Source of the DNA: Endothia cerciana
Taxonomy: Eukaryota > Ascomycota > Sordariomycetes > Diaporthales > Cryphonectriaceae
Direction of reading: 5' to 3'
NCBI GenBank assembly: GCA_026119935.1
Contig: JALRMH010000001.1
Location: 248,001 to 312,000 of the forward strand
DNA: 64,000 nt
Part shown: positions 44,666-56,629 of the stretch, piece after piece
Numbering within the stretch: position 1 is the first letter of the stretch
How the letters are laid out: every line of letters starts with the position of its first letter
Made by a program: the position numbers and the translations under genes
Notes under the pieces: generated by a model
What the model saw: the letters and a program-made list of their open reading frames with translations, nothing else
The model's database searches: none
Told to the model about the DNA's origin: nothing

Positions 44666-44681
44666 TACATAGTACTATGTA
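44666..44681. repeat. 16-base perfect palindrome, copy 2
   Basis: TACATAGTACTATGTA, identical to 39382-39397; the flanks differ except for neighbouring TATGTAC-like pieces. Confidence 0.95.
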
Positions 44682-46245
44682 TGTACAGGGCGACGACTCG
44701 GGGTTTGTGACCTTGGGAATCTCGGCGTCGCACCGGTGGGCGGTAGAGCGCGGCACCGCGCACGCGTGGTCTCTAAGACATTGACTAGGTTCGAGCAGCC
44801 AGGTTTCAGGTGCGACGAGCCCTTGGGCTCACAGCCTGACTGCCTGGTAAAATGTTCAGTTCCATTTTGGGCAAGCCACGATTTGTTGACAACACGGCGG
44901 ATCAGCGCTCCAATCCCAACCAAGCGGACGAAAAATTTTCTCTTGGCCTCCCCGACTGATCCAGGACGAAGTCGAAAGTAGAACCAGTGTGGGTGAGGTC
45001 GAAACAAGGCAGCCATTCGCAGAATATTGGAGCCGTTGCGTTGTGGTGTGTGGTGCCCACACACGTCTCTCTCACCGTCTCTCTCACCGTCTCTCCACGA
45101 TTGGCAACATCTAGATTCCCGAAGTGAGCGGTGGCATGGCAGAATAAGTTTCTCTCCGGGCCGCAAACTCCTCCAGAGGGCTCTGTTACCTTGGGGACCA
45201 GAAAGGGTCGATGGCCGAGGGGGCGGATTTCGACAGCCGCGCGTGTGACGGGTGAGATGGAGCGCCCGGCGCAGGCCAGGAGGTGAGGGGCACTAGCCAC
45301 TGGTGGGTACTACCCAGTCGGGGTAGTCTGGAGCCCCGATTTCACGGCCAGTGATGGCGTCCCTCGAGTTTTGTATGTGCCATGGGATCCTGGGCTCACC
45401 GCCGCCGACCTGTCACATTTGACCTTTCCGCTCGCCGCCCTCCGTCGCCAACATCAAACCGTGCCATTCCTCGTCACGGCCCGCGCGAGACCAGCTCACC
45501 CGCGCGAGCTCGAGTCCGCTGGCGACTCGACAGGGACCAGGATGTGTCGGAATGCCTTGGGGTCAGGTACAACTACAGTACTTGGGCCTGCCTTCGTACC
45601 CGGTACGGTACTCCACTCTCGTCAGTCGTCCATGCCCTTTGCCTGCCTGCCATTCGCAATCAAAACACACTTGGGCGTGGGGAGGTCTGCCTGTCTGGCG
45701 GTGGACGGTGCGTCGTCCATCATCCGCACCGGCTCGACAGCAGTCACCGCGTCTCTCCTGCTGAGGATCTGGAAAGATAAAGCGCCGCCCATTCCCCCGT
45801 CCCCTCGCACATCCTGCCTCCTCGTCCCAGCTCTTCCCTTCGACACCATCAGTACACCGGTTACCACCCAGTCTGCCCGTTCTTACCATCTTTACCTGTC
45901 TTCTCCTTCTTCTGCCGCAACCTGGCTCTGCGATCCTGCTCCCTCCTTCATCAGTGTACCCGACCTGCACATCCAGGCCCCGTAGAGCCATTGCCAGGAC
46001 CACACTACCTCTCTGTTGCCGTCCCTGCCGCTGGCTACCGTCTGGCCCAAGCATCTTGACCGACCGGTCCCGCCTATCTTCGCCGCCATGTGAGTCTGCA
46101 GCCCAGTCGTGCTTTGCTCCTCCTGCCCTGCTACCTGGGTACTGACGTTGACAGCGCTGCCAGCCCACCCCGCCCAACCTTCCTTCAGCCGACAATCCAC
46201 ACGCAGGACGCGGACAAGACAAACGCACGAGACGTCGGCAGCATC

Positions 46246-46911
46246 ATGTCTCACACTCCTTCTCACCCACCCAACACGACACCCTTCATGATGCGGAACG
46301 CCTCTGGGCAATACGTCTTGGTCGAGAGTGCGTTCACGCAGGAGAGAATGCCTCGTCCTGAGTTTTCTGCCGTGCACCACGCCGGCGGAACAGGTGCCAG
46401 CAGCCTCCCCGACATGGGCGTGGCCCTGGTGTATGCAGGCCGCTGCCCTCAGGACCTCGACATCAACCCAGGTGGGTCCCAAGGGACACCCGCCGGCGTG
46501 AGAGGCCAGCAACATGCCGCTCATCCTGTCCAGGCGATCGCTCGTGAACAGGCGACCAACACCTTCGATCATTATGAGCGCCGCTACAGCTCTCGCACTG
46601 AGCGAGACCTGGCACCCCGCCGTCTGACGTCGGCTGCCCTCGCCGGCATCGAGCAGTCTGGCATCATTGCCGACGAAGGCTGGGCTGCCGCCCCTGTCGG
46701 GCATCGCTTCGGTGCTCGTCTGGAACAGCCGGCTATCGAGTCCGTCTCGCAGGATGGGCCGTTGGCTCACAACAGTCGTCGTCGTCGTACTCGGGGCTCA
46801 AGGGCCACATCCCGACCGTCGTCGGGCGGTATCTCGTACAGCACCTGGGAGCAGGCGTCGGATCCCTCCCGTGCGAGCCGCCATCGCTCTGCAAAGAACG
46901 AGGATGCATGA
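46246..46911 (+). CDS. hypothetical protein with basic C-terminus
   Basis: An ATG at 46246 opens 221 codons without an intron. A GTGAGT...TTGACAG pair at about 46090-46155 looks like an intron in the 5' leader. The protein has no signal peptide or membrane helix; residues 15-30 (FMMRNASGQYVLVESAF) look ordered, the middle is Gly/Ala-rich, and the tail is Arg/Ser-rich (NSRRRRTRGSRATSRPSSGG), possibly nuclear. Codon choice is GC-ending, as in real genes here. No family recognised. The open frame on the opposite strand is a shadow. Confidence 0.5.
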   Translation: MSHTPSHPPNTTPFMMRNASGQYVLVESAFTQERMPRPEFSAVHHAGGTGASSLPDMGVALVYAGRCPQDLDINPGGSQGTPAGVRGQQHAAHPVQAIAREQATNTFDHYERRYSSRTERDLAPRRLTSAALAGIEQSGIIADEGWAAAPVGHRFGARLEQPAIESVSQDGPLAHNSRRRRTRGSRATSRPSSGGISYSTWEQASDPSRASRHRSAKNEDA

Positions 46912-46929
46912 ACACCCTGACCTTCTTCT

Positions 46930-47145
46930 TTGCATGACTACACACACCTGTTGGCCGTCCCTAAGGGGCATCCATGCTAGTTATGTGATGCCGGCGAGGA
47001 TGTGGCGGCATGGTATCCATTCCTTTCCTAACCTTCTGCAGCGTCGACTGCCCTTGGTGGATGTGGCGGCGTGGTATTCATTCGTTTCTTGAGCTCGACC
47101 TCGCCTGTTCCTATTGGAGCACATGCTCTCTTTTATCTCTCTTCC
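46930..47145 (+). pseudogene. second fragment of an Est1-type gene
   Basis: Translated pieces are WPSLRGIHASYVMPARMWRH, then GIHSFPNLL, and after a partial duplication MWRRGIHSFLELD and LEHMLSFISL in the next frame. In the family this block (MPARMWRHGIHSFLELL, LEHMLTFIYLAY) lies directly before the block found at 39135, so the two fragments are out of order and separated. Here MWRxGIHSF occurs twice within 70 bases, a local duplication. No start, no introns, two frames: a dead fragment. Confidence 0.45.
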
Positions 47146-48402
47146 TCGCTCACCCAAACACGCGACCGTTGTGCAAAGATGGGAGACCGGCATTTCTCCC
47201 TACTCGGGTCGCAATTGTTGGTGGCCTCGGCAGGTCTCGCATGGTCACCGAGGGCGAAGACATCTGAGGGTCGTGGCCTCCAAGGCAGACATGCGCTCGG
47301 TCCCTTTGATCATCGTTTTCCATCGTGCCTAGTTATACTCTTTTTCTTTCTTTCTTTTTCTTCTTCTGCCTCTTCTTCATTTCATCTTTTTTTTTTTTTG
47401 GAAAAAAATAAAAACTCAACGGAGACCGTTTAGTCGTCGAGGGGGGGGGGGGGGGCAACATCAGGAACCGCAGGATCCGGGCCATCGATGAAGTCGGCTC
47501 ACGACTGCACACCCCCACCACTGTCCTCATCGTCGTCTTCTATCATCATCGGTATGTTCTTCACGATTGATGGTAGTCTTGGGTCGGCAAAAAAATCAGG
47601 ATAGACAAAAGGAGACGCGCGCCAGCAAACCGGCCAGCGGCCACTGGTAATGGGACAGGAGGATGACTTGAGAAATGATCATGAGGAACTTTGGGTGAAA
47701 ATGTCCTGCTTACCATACCTGCACTTACATTAAATGATGAGCACGCTTTTTGCTTCCACCACCCTCCCCACCCTCTTGCATAATCGCCAGGATCGTCATC
47801 GTCCCGTGTTGATGAGATAGATTGCTGGCCAAGGTGCGATGGAAGTTCGCCCCAAATCTCCAAAGCTTTGTCGTACCTGACTACGGCGCAAGGGGGACCC
47901 CTTCACCGCTGGGCACGCAAGATTGAGTGCAGAGATGTAACGCCGGGAGATCTCCTGCGCAGGCCGGGAGGGTTGTGTTCGGCTGCAGCGAGCACGAGAA
48001 AGGCCAAGTTTTCTCTATGCAACCCCAGAGCGCCCTACCCCGGACCATCGTGATAGGGAGCTTCCCTGCTTCCCCATCTCTGTCTTCCCCGCAAGGCGGT
48101 GACCACGGCATCGGCACGCCACCGATTCTTCCCCGCGATCTGCATTAGCCTCTTCTTGAGAGTAATTAGCCTGATATTGAAATCCGCGAAGGCAGTCCTT
48201 TTTTTACCCGCCATGCCGGGCAAACCGGCCGACCTTCATCCAAGATGGACCAGCGGTCCACCACTCGTGTTCTGCGTGGATATAAGATGTATCGTTTACC
48301 CGGGGAGTATTTTCTGGGTCCCGGGATCCCTCGGTGTGTCGTGGCACCTGCGGTGGGTTCTTGGCTGTGCTTGGAGGTTCAGTGTTGATCGGCAGACTCA
48401 CA
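47146..48402. other. gene-free stretch
   Basis: A T-rich tract and G14 run (47341-47454) and no supported gene. The last part is upstream sequence of the GDSL hydrolase. Confidence 0.5.
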
Positions 48403-49817
48403 ATGGTTGGCTCAATCTTCAGGAACGCGCTTGCGGCTCTCGTCGCCTTCCAGACAGCCGCTGTAGAAGGCGCGCAACGCAGGCAGGGTCAGAAGAGCCA
48501 CTGGGTCGACATCTGGGGCTCAATGCCCCAGCTGGTTGAGTACACGAACATGCCGCCTCCGCCTTTCGTAAGTTTTGGCCGGTTCGCTTTTCTTCCCCAG
48601 AGACATCTCCCTCTTAGTCATTCATCGCTGGGCTCAAGAGCTGACCAGTCCCTCAGAACGAATCCGGGATTGTCCTCCAAAATGCCTCCCTGCGGCAGAC
48701 AATTTTCATCACGCAGTCGGCGCCCACGATCCGCCTGGTCATCTCCAATGCCTTCGGCGGCTCGGACCTGCCCATCTCCTCGGCCACCCTGGCCGTGCCT
48801 TTGAATGGCTCAGCAGGGACGTCAGCCATCAAGCCCGAGTCCCTGGCACAAGTGACCTGGTCCGGTGGCCTGACCAACATCACGATCCCAGACGGCGCCC
48901 GCGCAATCTCGGACCCGATCCACTACTCAGTCACGGCACAGCAGATCCTCACGATCAGCATGTACCTCGCGACAGGACAGACCACCAACCTCATCACAGG
49001 CCACCCAGGGTCTCGGGCCAACTCATACTACTCCCCGGGCAACGTGACCGCCCTGGCCGACGTCGCGACCCTCAACGAGACCCAGACGAGTCAGCACTGG
49101 TACTTCATCTCCGCGGTCGAGGGTTATCTGCCCACGTCTCTCGGGACGCGTGCGATCTCCATAATCGGCGATTCCATCACCGATGGCCGCGAGAGCGACA
49201 ACAATGAGAACGATCGGTGGCCGGACAACGTGTTGCGCAGGCTCCAGGCGCCCAACGCCACGACGCTCCAGAAGAACATCGCCGTGATCAACCAGGCTGC
49301 CGGCGGGAACCGCGTGTTGTACGACGGCAACGGGCCCAACGCGTTTGGGAGGGTGGACAGAGATGTGCTAGCTCAGCCCGGCGTGACGTACGCCATGATA
49401 TTCGAGGGCGTGAACGACATCGGCACGGCCGGGACGGACACGGCCAGCCAGACGAACGTGGGCGACAGGCTCATCTCCGCGTTCGACCAGATGGTCTCGA
49501 TGGTGCACGCGAAGAACATCCCGATGTTCGGGGCGACGATCACGCCCTTCGGCGGCGAGGGCCAGGCGTACAGCGACCCGAACCGGGAGGCGACGAGGCA
49601 GCGGGTGAACAAGTGGATTCGGGAGTCCGGGCGGTACGATGGGGTCGTGGACTTCGACGCGGTGATCCGTGACCCGGCGAACGTCAGTATCATCAACCGC
49701 GTGTATGACTCGGGCGATCATCTGCACCCGAATGAGCTGGGGTATACAGTGATGGCCAACGCGTTCGACCTGGGCCTGTTCGACAAGTTTAAGGACGGCG
49801 TGGATGAAGAGATATAG
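48403..49817 (+). CDS. secreted SGNH/GDSL-type hydrolase
   Basis: Two exons, 48403-48567 and 48657-49817, with an 89-base GT-AG intron, phase 0; 441 residues. The first 23 residues (MVGSIFRNALAALVAFQTAA) are a signal peptide. An N-terminal beta-rich domain of about 170 residues precedes the hydrolase. All SGNH blocks are present: S228 in IIGDSITDG, the Gly of block II with N273 in AAGGNRVLY, N308 in EGVNDIG and D409-x-x-H412 in SGDHLHPNE, giving a Ser-Asp-His triad. This arrangement is annotated in fungi as extracellular GDSL-like lipase/acylhydrolase; likely substrates are ester-linked plant polysaccharide decorations, but this is inference. Several N-glycosylation sequons. Intact. Confidence 0.92.
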
Positions 49818-51778
49818 ATGGCAAAGAGCCGAAGGAGGGAAGAGAGAGGGAGGGAAGGAAAGAGAGAGCGTGCGGAGTCGGCGAGTGGAGGACAGGTGTC
49901 GGTGAGAAAAGGAGAAGCGCGACTTGAAGCCGCTGCCTGGAACAATTCTGCACAGACTAGGCGTTAAGCAACATATAAATCTAGTAGTATAGGAATAAGT
50001 AAGTAGGGCATCGATGAATCACCCGAAAATAACGTCACAAACACGATCTTGTGGACCTCCAGATGCAATCGTGAGGTGTTTGGAATTAATTGGGCAGCAG
50101 CAGACGGAGCACATGCAGCTACAGCCCAACGGACTGCGTCTGGGGCGTCCTGGGCGTCGTGCGAGGGAGCAACAATGCCCAGAACCGACCGGCAGGGCTC
50201 TTCCTCTCCTTTCTCTCTTCCTTAAATCGTTTGTCTGGTCAGGAGGGTTTGCCTCTTCGAAGAGCGGTGTCGTGAACCGTGATTTGTCGGGATTGTTCTA
50301 GTCGGAAATGCGCTTGCGGCTTTTGCTTTTGATATTATCCCTGCCCCAGCGAGTCATTGCGGAAATATTACTACCATAGTATGTACACGGCGTCTTTTAG
50401 CCCACTATCAAGCTCGGAAGCCTTACTCAGGATAGTCGAGATGCGCGCCCAGCCGACTAATCGGAGCCCAAGCCGCTGCAGGTGCTACACCAGTATGTCG
50501 GAAGACCTCGCCTCGTTCGGGAAAGCAAAAATAAAAAATAAAAATAAAAAACTGCTCTCGGCAGTTCGGTAGGATCCTCGGCAGAGGATGTTGAATTGTC
50601 CTCCTCCGACCTGCGCCGATTCCGAGTACTGAAGTCGTATCTCGCACAAGCAAAGTCCAGCTTTGAGGACCTGCGTAACCCTCAGAAACCCTCCCTTCGG
50701 TGACCAACCTGGACCTCGCTGTCCTGGCCAGCTGGCCATGATGCGGTGGCCCCTCCACCGTCTCCTCCTGATGTGTATGAAGCTGTGGGCCCTCGCGGCT
50801 CTCCCGCGTGGATGGGATCGTCCGGATAAGCGAGCTCGCCGACGTCGACTGCAACGGGGTGATTTGTTGGCACGCCAAGGAACAGTTGGAAACCGCCCCC
50901 CCCCCCCCCCAAAAAAAAATTCAAACAAAAAAACAGGAGAACACGTCTCGGTACCTGGGTGTGGCCAAAGGACGTACCGCAGCAAGCCAGGTCTCCAGCC
51001 TTCGACCCTGAGATCTATAAAGGACCCAGGTGTGGTCCTTTTTGTCTTCAGGATTCAAGAAGGTTGTTCTTACCTTGTACATATCCCTATCCCCTCATGG
51101 TGAGGTCGTATCGGGGTTGGTGACACGCTTCTCTGAAGGGCGAGGGAATTGAGGACTGGATGAATGGACAGATCTTTTCCCCCCCCTTCCTTTTCCTTTC
51201 CCCTTCTCTACGTCGCTTAAGAGGGTGATGAGGCGGGAGTGCCTGTCAGCATACGGACGGGACAAAAGTGTTGTGATAATTAAGACGTCCGCTTTCGTCA
51301 ACACGGGTTTGAATCTAAAAGGCGATTTTCTTCATCGGAGATTATCTACTAAACAACAACCATGAACTGTCATCTGTGACATAATACAGTCCCCGTCTTG
51401 AGTTTATCTTTGGAGTCCATATATAGAATGTCGCATATCCTCACCCAGGCTTTCATCATCTCAAAGAAGCACGTTACCCTGACACACTGCTGGAGCCTCT
51501 AGCCCAGTGAATGGACCGGCGACCACTTGGCACGTCAAGAAAGGCAGCGCTAGGCTGGTGTCTGCTGCATGTAATTATTCTGGAAAAGCAGATGGAGGGT
51601 TCAGCTTCTCAAAAGATGCCCGGGCCCCCGAAGTGGAAGTGTTTAGATGCGGGCCTCTCCTTGTAATCAGAAAGACAGTTGACGAGGCACAGATGCTCTT
51701 GATTACAAGAGCGCGCAGGCGCATAGCAGTATTAAATTCATCGGTTGGTATCTCTCGATATTCGCTGTCATTCTATAT
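49818..51778. other. intergenic region with C15A9 tract
   Basis: No supported gene. A purine-rich run follows the hydrolase stop; a C15A9 block is at 50896-50919. A TACCATAGTATGTAC element near 50371 resembles the palindromes at 39 and 44 kb. Confidence 0.5.
50896..50919. repeat. C15A9 homopolymer tract
   Basis: Fifteen C followed by nine A, third and longest of the C-then-A blocks in this window. Confidence 0.9.
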
Positions 51779-54316
51779 CTACATCCACAGCCTTGCAGTT
51801 CCATCGCTACCAGCTGAGAACAGCCACGGTTCTCTGGGATGCCAGTCAACGTCCATAACACCCAGGGAGCTCACCACCTTATGGCCACTAAGAGTCTTGA
51901 GCGGCACGATCGTCGCGTTTTCCATGAGATCCGTCACGACCTTCCCGTGGAATATCTGCAGGGAGCCATCGTCCGACGCGTCCGCGAACAGCGGCAGATC
52001 CTTGTGATACCTGACAGCACGGATGGCCTTAGGATGGAATCGCATCGTCTTGTAAGGCCGCATGGACAGCTCCATGTCGTGCCAGAGCAATCTCCTGTCA
52101 TAGCTACCACAGATCAGGTCATTCCCGCCGGGATGGATGTCGAAGGACGAGATCCACCGTGCCCCCGGCTGGATCACCTTGACCAGCTCGAGCTTCTGCA
52201 GGTCGTAACAGCGGATCATGCGTTGCGTTGCGACAAAGAACAGGGGGCGTGACGGGTGGAAGTGGGCGGCCTGTGCGAGGCCGGCGAGTTTGCGGAAGGG
52301 GATCTGGGTGAGGTGTTTCGAAAGTGTGTGAATGGCAACAGAGCTCCGTTGGCCTGTAGGTGAGACGGTGCAGAAGTGGTCGCCACGTCTGTGCCAGCTG
52401 ATGCCCTTGACTGTTGATCGAACGGTGATTCTCACAAGTACGCCCTCATCCTCCAATTTCGAGCCTGGGCGTGCCCATTTCGCCGCTGGCTCCTTGGTCT
52501 TGTCGACTGCAGGGTTTGTAGCCTTGCCGCTAGCAGCATATCCGAAACCCGCATCCAAGATGTCCCTACTTGTCTGCTCCATCTGTGGATCAACCACAGG
52601 TGGTACCATCAAGTAGATATCCTCCTCAGCAGCAGCGGCCAATATGAACGCATCCTTAGCTGGCCTCCAGCGAACCACGTTCACAGCCTCGTCACTGCTG
52701 AGCCTCACAGTCCAGACCTGCCGTCCTGTCAAGGTCTCCCACACGCGCGCTGTACCGTCGTCGCCACCAGTTGCAAGCCAGCACCCGCTCGGATCGACCG
52801 CAAGAGTCCGCACACGACCCTCGTGGCCTCGGAAAATCGTCTGGCACACGGTCGGGAAGGGCTTGAGATCCTCCGGTCTGGGCAGTTTGGGTAGAAGCGA
52901 GTTGGGGTCGATATTGAGCTTGTTCTTCCGCACACGAGGTGCAAGATACAAGTCCAAGCTGCGCTCGAACCGTTCCTTGACGAACAGGTCGTATCCTGGT
53001 ACTTTTCGTAATGAATCGAACTTCTTGGGCAGATACTCCTTCTCGCGATCCTCCGGGTCTTGCTCCTCCCAGGCTTTCCTCTCCTCCTCGGTTGGTAGAT
53101 ACTCCGGTGGCGGGTTGTAGCTGAGGTCGTAGCCAGGTGGTGCGAGTTTTGGCGCGGGTATATGCATGACATGAGGGTCTCTGGGTTGTTCGTCCTTCCA
53201 CAGATCGTAATGGACCTCCTCTTGCTCGTCCTCCTCCTCCTCACGCCCCTCCGGTGGCTTGTACGGTAATATTCTGCCCTCCCTGATGGCACGGACCAGC
53301 TTCATTATCCGCTTCTGTTCATTCTTGGATGGGAGGAATCGGCGCTTGGGTTCGGGGGCCGCACTCAGGGGCATGATCTCCTCATGGCTGGTGAACCACT
53401 CAACAGTCTCCTAGAAGGTGTTAGCAACTGGTAGTTCGTCTTGAAACACGGGAGGGGCACATACAGGATATGGGTCAAAGCCGTCCTGAGGGAGCTCATT
53501 CATCTGAATCTTCTTGATGAGCTCCAGCTCGTCCTGACTGAGGTCCAATGGCTTTCCGGTTGTAGGGTCTGTAAGGCCGGTCCATCCCTTGGGCACTTCG
53601 ATGCTGTCAAGAAGGGCATCCAGGGCTTCGCCCGCGGCGGGACGCATGATCTTCTTGCCATTGATGTCGTAGCCGATGTGAGGATATGACTCGTAGAACT
53701 TCATATCAATGGCTCCAATCGTGTTGACTGGCCCGTTGGCGTCCGTGTCGTCCGAATCGTAGACAGGATCGATCTCGTCATAGACGTACTTCTCGTTGCC
53801 ATAGGCGTCCGTCTCAACCCTGTAATTTCGCAGGTCCTCGTCACCATCGTCCATGTCTTCTGGATCAAGCCCAGGCACTTGACCCGGCTTCAGCGGTGGG
53901 ATCTTGCGAGAGGACTCGTCTTCGTCGGATGGCAACTCATCGCTATGCAGCGCACCGTCCCCTGACCCGTCCTCGTCAGCTGTATCATCCCCTGGCTCGG
54001 AGCCTTCGGCTTCTGAATCATCGTCCTCGCCGGCCGACAGCGCTCCTTCGAGCTCGACGATCTCGTCGTCGGACTCGTGCCCGTCGTTTTCCGACTTCTC
54101 TTCGACTGCCTGGACAGGCGAGGCCTTGCGCTTCCTGGGCGAGGAACTGCGCTTCGCGGGACTCGAGGGGTCGCGTTTGGCAGGGGAAGGCTTGGGCTTG
54201 AGGTCCGGAGTGCCGCCGTTCGAAATGAAGGCCGACTTGTGAGGCTCCTCCGCCGACGGGGTCTTGATGCCAGAGCGTAATCTCATCTTTTCGACATTCA
54301 ATGGCCTGGGTATCAT
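51779..54316 (-). CDS. ERB1: ribosome biogenesis protein ERB1 (BOP1)
   Basis: Two exons on the minus strand, 53465-54316 and 51779-53410, with a 54-base intron; 827 residues. The start MIPRPLNVEK at 54316 is the first ATG; MRLRSGIK ten codons in is an alternative. Residues 1-130 are Lys/Ser/Asp/Glu-rich and disordered. The BOP1 N-terminal domain follows (YDSDDTDANGPVNTIG, KFYESYPHIGYDINGKKI, and across the splice DPYPETVEWFTSHEEIMP, SAAPEPKRRFLPSKNE). The C-terminal half is a WD40 propeller with seven or so blades: FRGHEGRVRTLAVDPSG, TGGDDGTARVWE, CGSYDRRLLWHDME and the last, FSAGSDGTARLW. With Nop7/Ytm1 it forms the PeBoW complex for 27S pre-rRNA processing in the nucleolus. Intact and normal length. 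Confidence 0.95.
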
Positions 54317-55181
54317 GGATCTCGCTGGGGTGCTCTCCCAGGATGGAGATGTCCCAGAAATTTGGGATGTTTCCTTTTTTTTTTTTTTTTCTGCCGCCGA
54401 GTTCTGACTAACGGATCGGGGGAAGGCGGTGATCTGCTGGGCTGCAGATAGTTATCGACAGTGGAGGGACACGCCCCACAGAGGGCCCCAGAGCACCCCA
54501 GAGCACCACCCCAACCCCAACGTCAACCCTGGCTTTCATTCACCCTGAGGACTTTGATGGTCGACATCGCACATCGCCGTCGAGTCTGGAGGACGGCAGC
54601 AAAGTCCGTAGCCCCTGACACCCTACTGGCCTGGCCGCGTATGGTTTCCTTCCATCTCCACGCTGGACCTTGACGGTCTTCTCTCTCTCTCAGGCCGGCC
54701 CTTCATCTCCATTCGAACGAACACTCCATGTCATCACCACACTGTGGTATGTCAAGAGGTATTGCCGCCGTCGGATTTCGAGACCACGGCTCCACCCCTC
54801 GAAGAACGATCCACTGGAATACTATCATAGACTGCTCTCCTAGTGCTTACCCTACGCCGGCTTCTTAGACCCCTTCTTAAGCCCGCTGGTGGCGAGCAAG
54901 TTGTTGTGCGGATGCGGCTAGTGTGACTAAGTACGTACTTGGACACGCTGGGATGCTGGGCAGGCGGCCAATCGCCACGAATCCTGCCGCTGCGGTTGGG
55001 CGTGCCCCCCCCTGGGACCAGACCGCTTAGCTGGAGGGCGTCGAAGGATACATGTGATCAGACACGAGTCTTCGTAAACACCATCTCCGTTTTTTTTTCC
55101 ATCCATCGACTTCTTGCCTCCCACAGACTAAGCGACACACGGTCCGCGATATCATTCGACCGACCTCTTTCCTCAACAGCA
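54317..55181. promoter_or_regulatory. divergent promoter between ERB1 and the Zn2Cys6 gene
   Basis: 865 bases upstream of both genes. A T18-type run lies at 54373-54391 near the ERB1 start, a poly(dA:dT) element as found in ribosome-biogenesis promoters. No specific site recognised. Confidence 0.45.
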
Positions 55182-56629
55182 ATGGCGCCGTCGGCTCAGC
55201 CAGTCCGGAACGAGGCTGGGCCTGGATCCGGTCCCGTTGAAGTCAAGCATCGCGCATGTGATGAGTGCAGTGGGTGTTGACCACTCTTCGCCAATCCCTG
55301 GAGAGAAATACTCTGTCTAACGAATTGAAAGGGTCGAGAAAACTCGCCTGTACCAAAGAACCAGACGGGTGTGCTAGGTGTAAGAGGGAGGGCATCGCCT
55401 GCTACTACTCGGCGCAGAAGCCAATGGGTAGACCGAGGAAACGGGGGAACGCCAAGGGCGCCAATGAAACACCTGCTGTCCCTGTGGCCGCTCAGGACGA
55501 TAGTTTCGTCCCGAGGACTGCTCCTGGTGGCACCGTAGAGGACGTTGGGCCGATGGATCTTGACCAGACTTCACTCATAGACCCGACTCTCAACACCGAC
55601 ATGACAGACATGAGTCTTCTGGATCTGCTAGGCCCAGATCTTATGTCGAGTCAGCTCCTCGTGGAGGGCGGGCCAAAAGTGGACATGCCCTTTGAACGGG
55701 CCATCTGGGGCTTCGACATCAGCTACGACTCTCACTACCCACCCCCGGCAGGGAGCGGCACATCCTTCCCATCGTCCATCAACCCACCCAGCCTCTCGTC
55801 CCAAGGGGCCTCACCACCCGAGCCCAACCTCATCGATCCCAACCTCTCATGCACATGCAGGACCACGGCCGCGGCCCGGTCACCATCCCCAGGGCCGCAA
55901 CTCCAGCCCCCAAGCTGCTCCTGCCTCTCCAACCTCTACCTGGCCCTGGACTCCGTCTCCCGGCTGCCCACCGAGGTCCTGCCCGCGATGCGCGTGGCCC
56001 GCGGCGCCGCCAAGGCCGCGCACGACGCGATCCAGTGCCAGGTGTGCTCACCGCCGCTGCACGAGGCCCTGGTGGCCCCGCTCTCCACCTTCCAGAACAT
56101 GATGATCCTGGGGGCCCTGCTCCCCTCCATCACGGATGCCTACCACCGGATCCTCGCCATGGTCGACGCCGAGACGTCCCGTGCCATCGCGACGCACACC
56201 GACCTGCGCTTCTCGCTGGCGCAGCACGGCGGCGTGTGGGGCACCTTCCGCAACGCCGCCGGCGGCCCCGACTCCTGCGGCGGCATCCACGGGCTGTACG
56301 AGAACCAGGTCATGAGCCCGGCGACGTGGCGCCTCACCGTGCGCGCGCTCCTGAAGGTCGACGTGTACGGGGTCGAGTGCAGGAGGACCAGCCCGGGGGG
56401 GCTGGAGTTCCAGCAGATGGGGCTCCGGGATCTGGTCGCGCAGATGGACGAGAAGAGCCGCCGGAGGCACGCGGACCTCGATGCGATGATCGAGGCGGGT
56501 GTGACCCCGCCGATGGGGTTGTGTGGCAAGCCGGCGCCCCACAGTGCGTTGAGGGATGGGCAAGAGCCGCAGTGTAGGAAGGTCATTGCGATAGCGAGAG
56601 AGGCCGTGGAAGGGTTGGTTATTGCCTGA
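55182..56629 (+). CDS. Zn2Cys6 transcription factor
   Basis: Two exons, 55182-55269 and 55332-56629, with a 62-base GT-AG intron that splits the zinc cluster, a frequent position in fungi; 461 residues. The Zn2Cys6 set is C26, C29, C36, C43, C46, C53 (HRACDECRSRKLAC, then CARCKREGIAC), followed by the basic linker MGRPRKRG. The middle is Pro/Ser-rich. Residues about 215-330 form the AflR-like regulatory part (CSCLSNLYLALDSVSRLP, AAKAAHDAIQCQVC, FQNMMILGALLP), and the C-terminus has KSRRRHADLDAMIEAG. It binds DNA in the nucleus; target genes are unknown. It is divergent from ERB1, which is probably incidental. Intact. Confidence 0.93.

Larger units (their letters stand above)
39261..46087. other. 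7 kb gene-poor interval rich in homopolymers and palindromes
   Basis: No supported gene. It holds G/C runs of ten or more near 39424, 41155 and 42279, two copies of the 16-base palindrome TACATAGTACTATGTA, an A-rich repeat array at 43568-43680 and many short stop-riddled frames. This looks like old, fragmented repeat DNA. The right end (about 45900 onward) probably leads into the hypothetical gene at 46246. Confidence 0.5.

Noticed and set aside
45371..45985. 204-codon plus-strand frame before the hypothetical gene
   Set aside because: Ser/Thr/Pro-rich, no domain; more likely leader and promoter of the gene at 46246.
51270..51325. tRNA-like GGGTTTGAATCT sequence
   Set aside because: The T-arm stem does not pair and no D-arm or acceptor stem can be drawn. 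No tRNA gene was found in the window.
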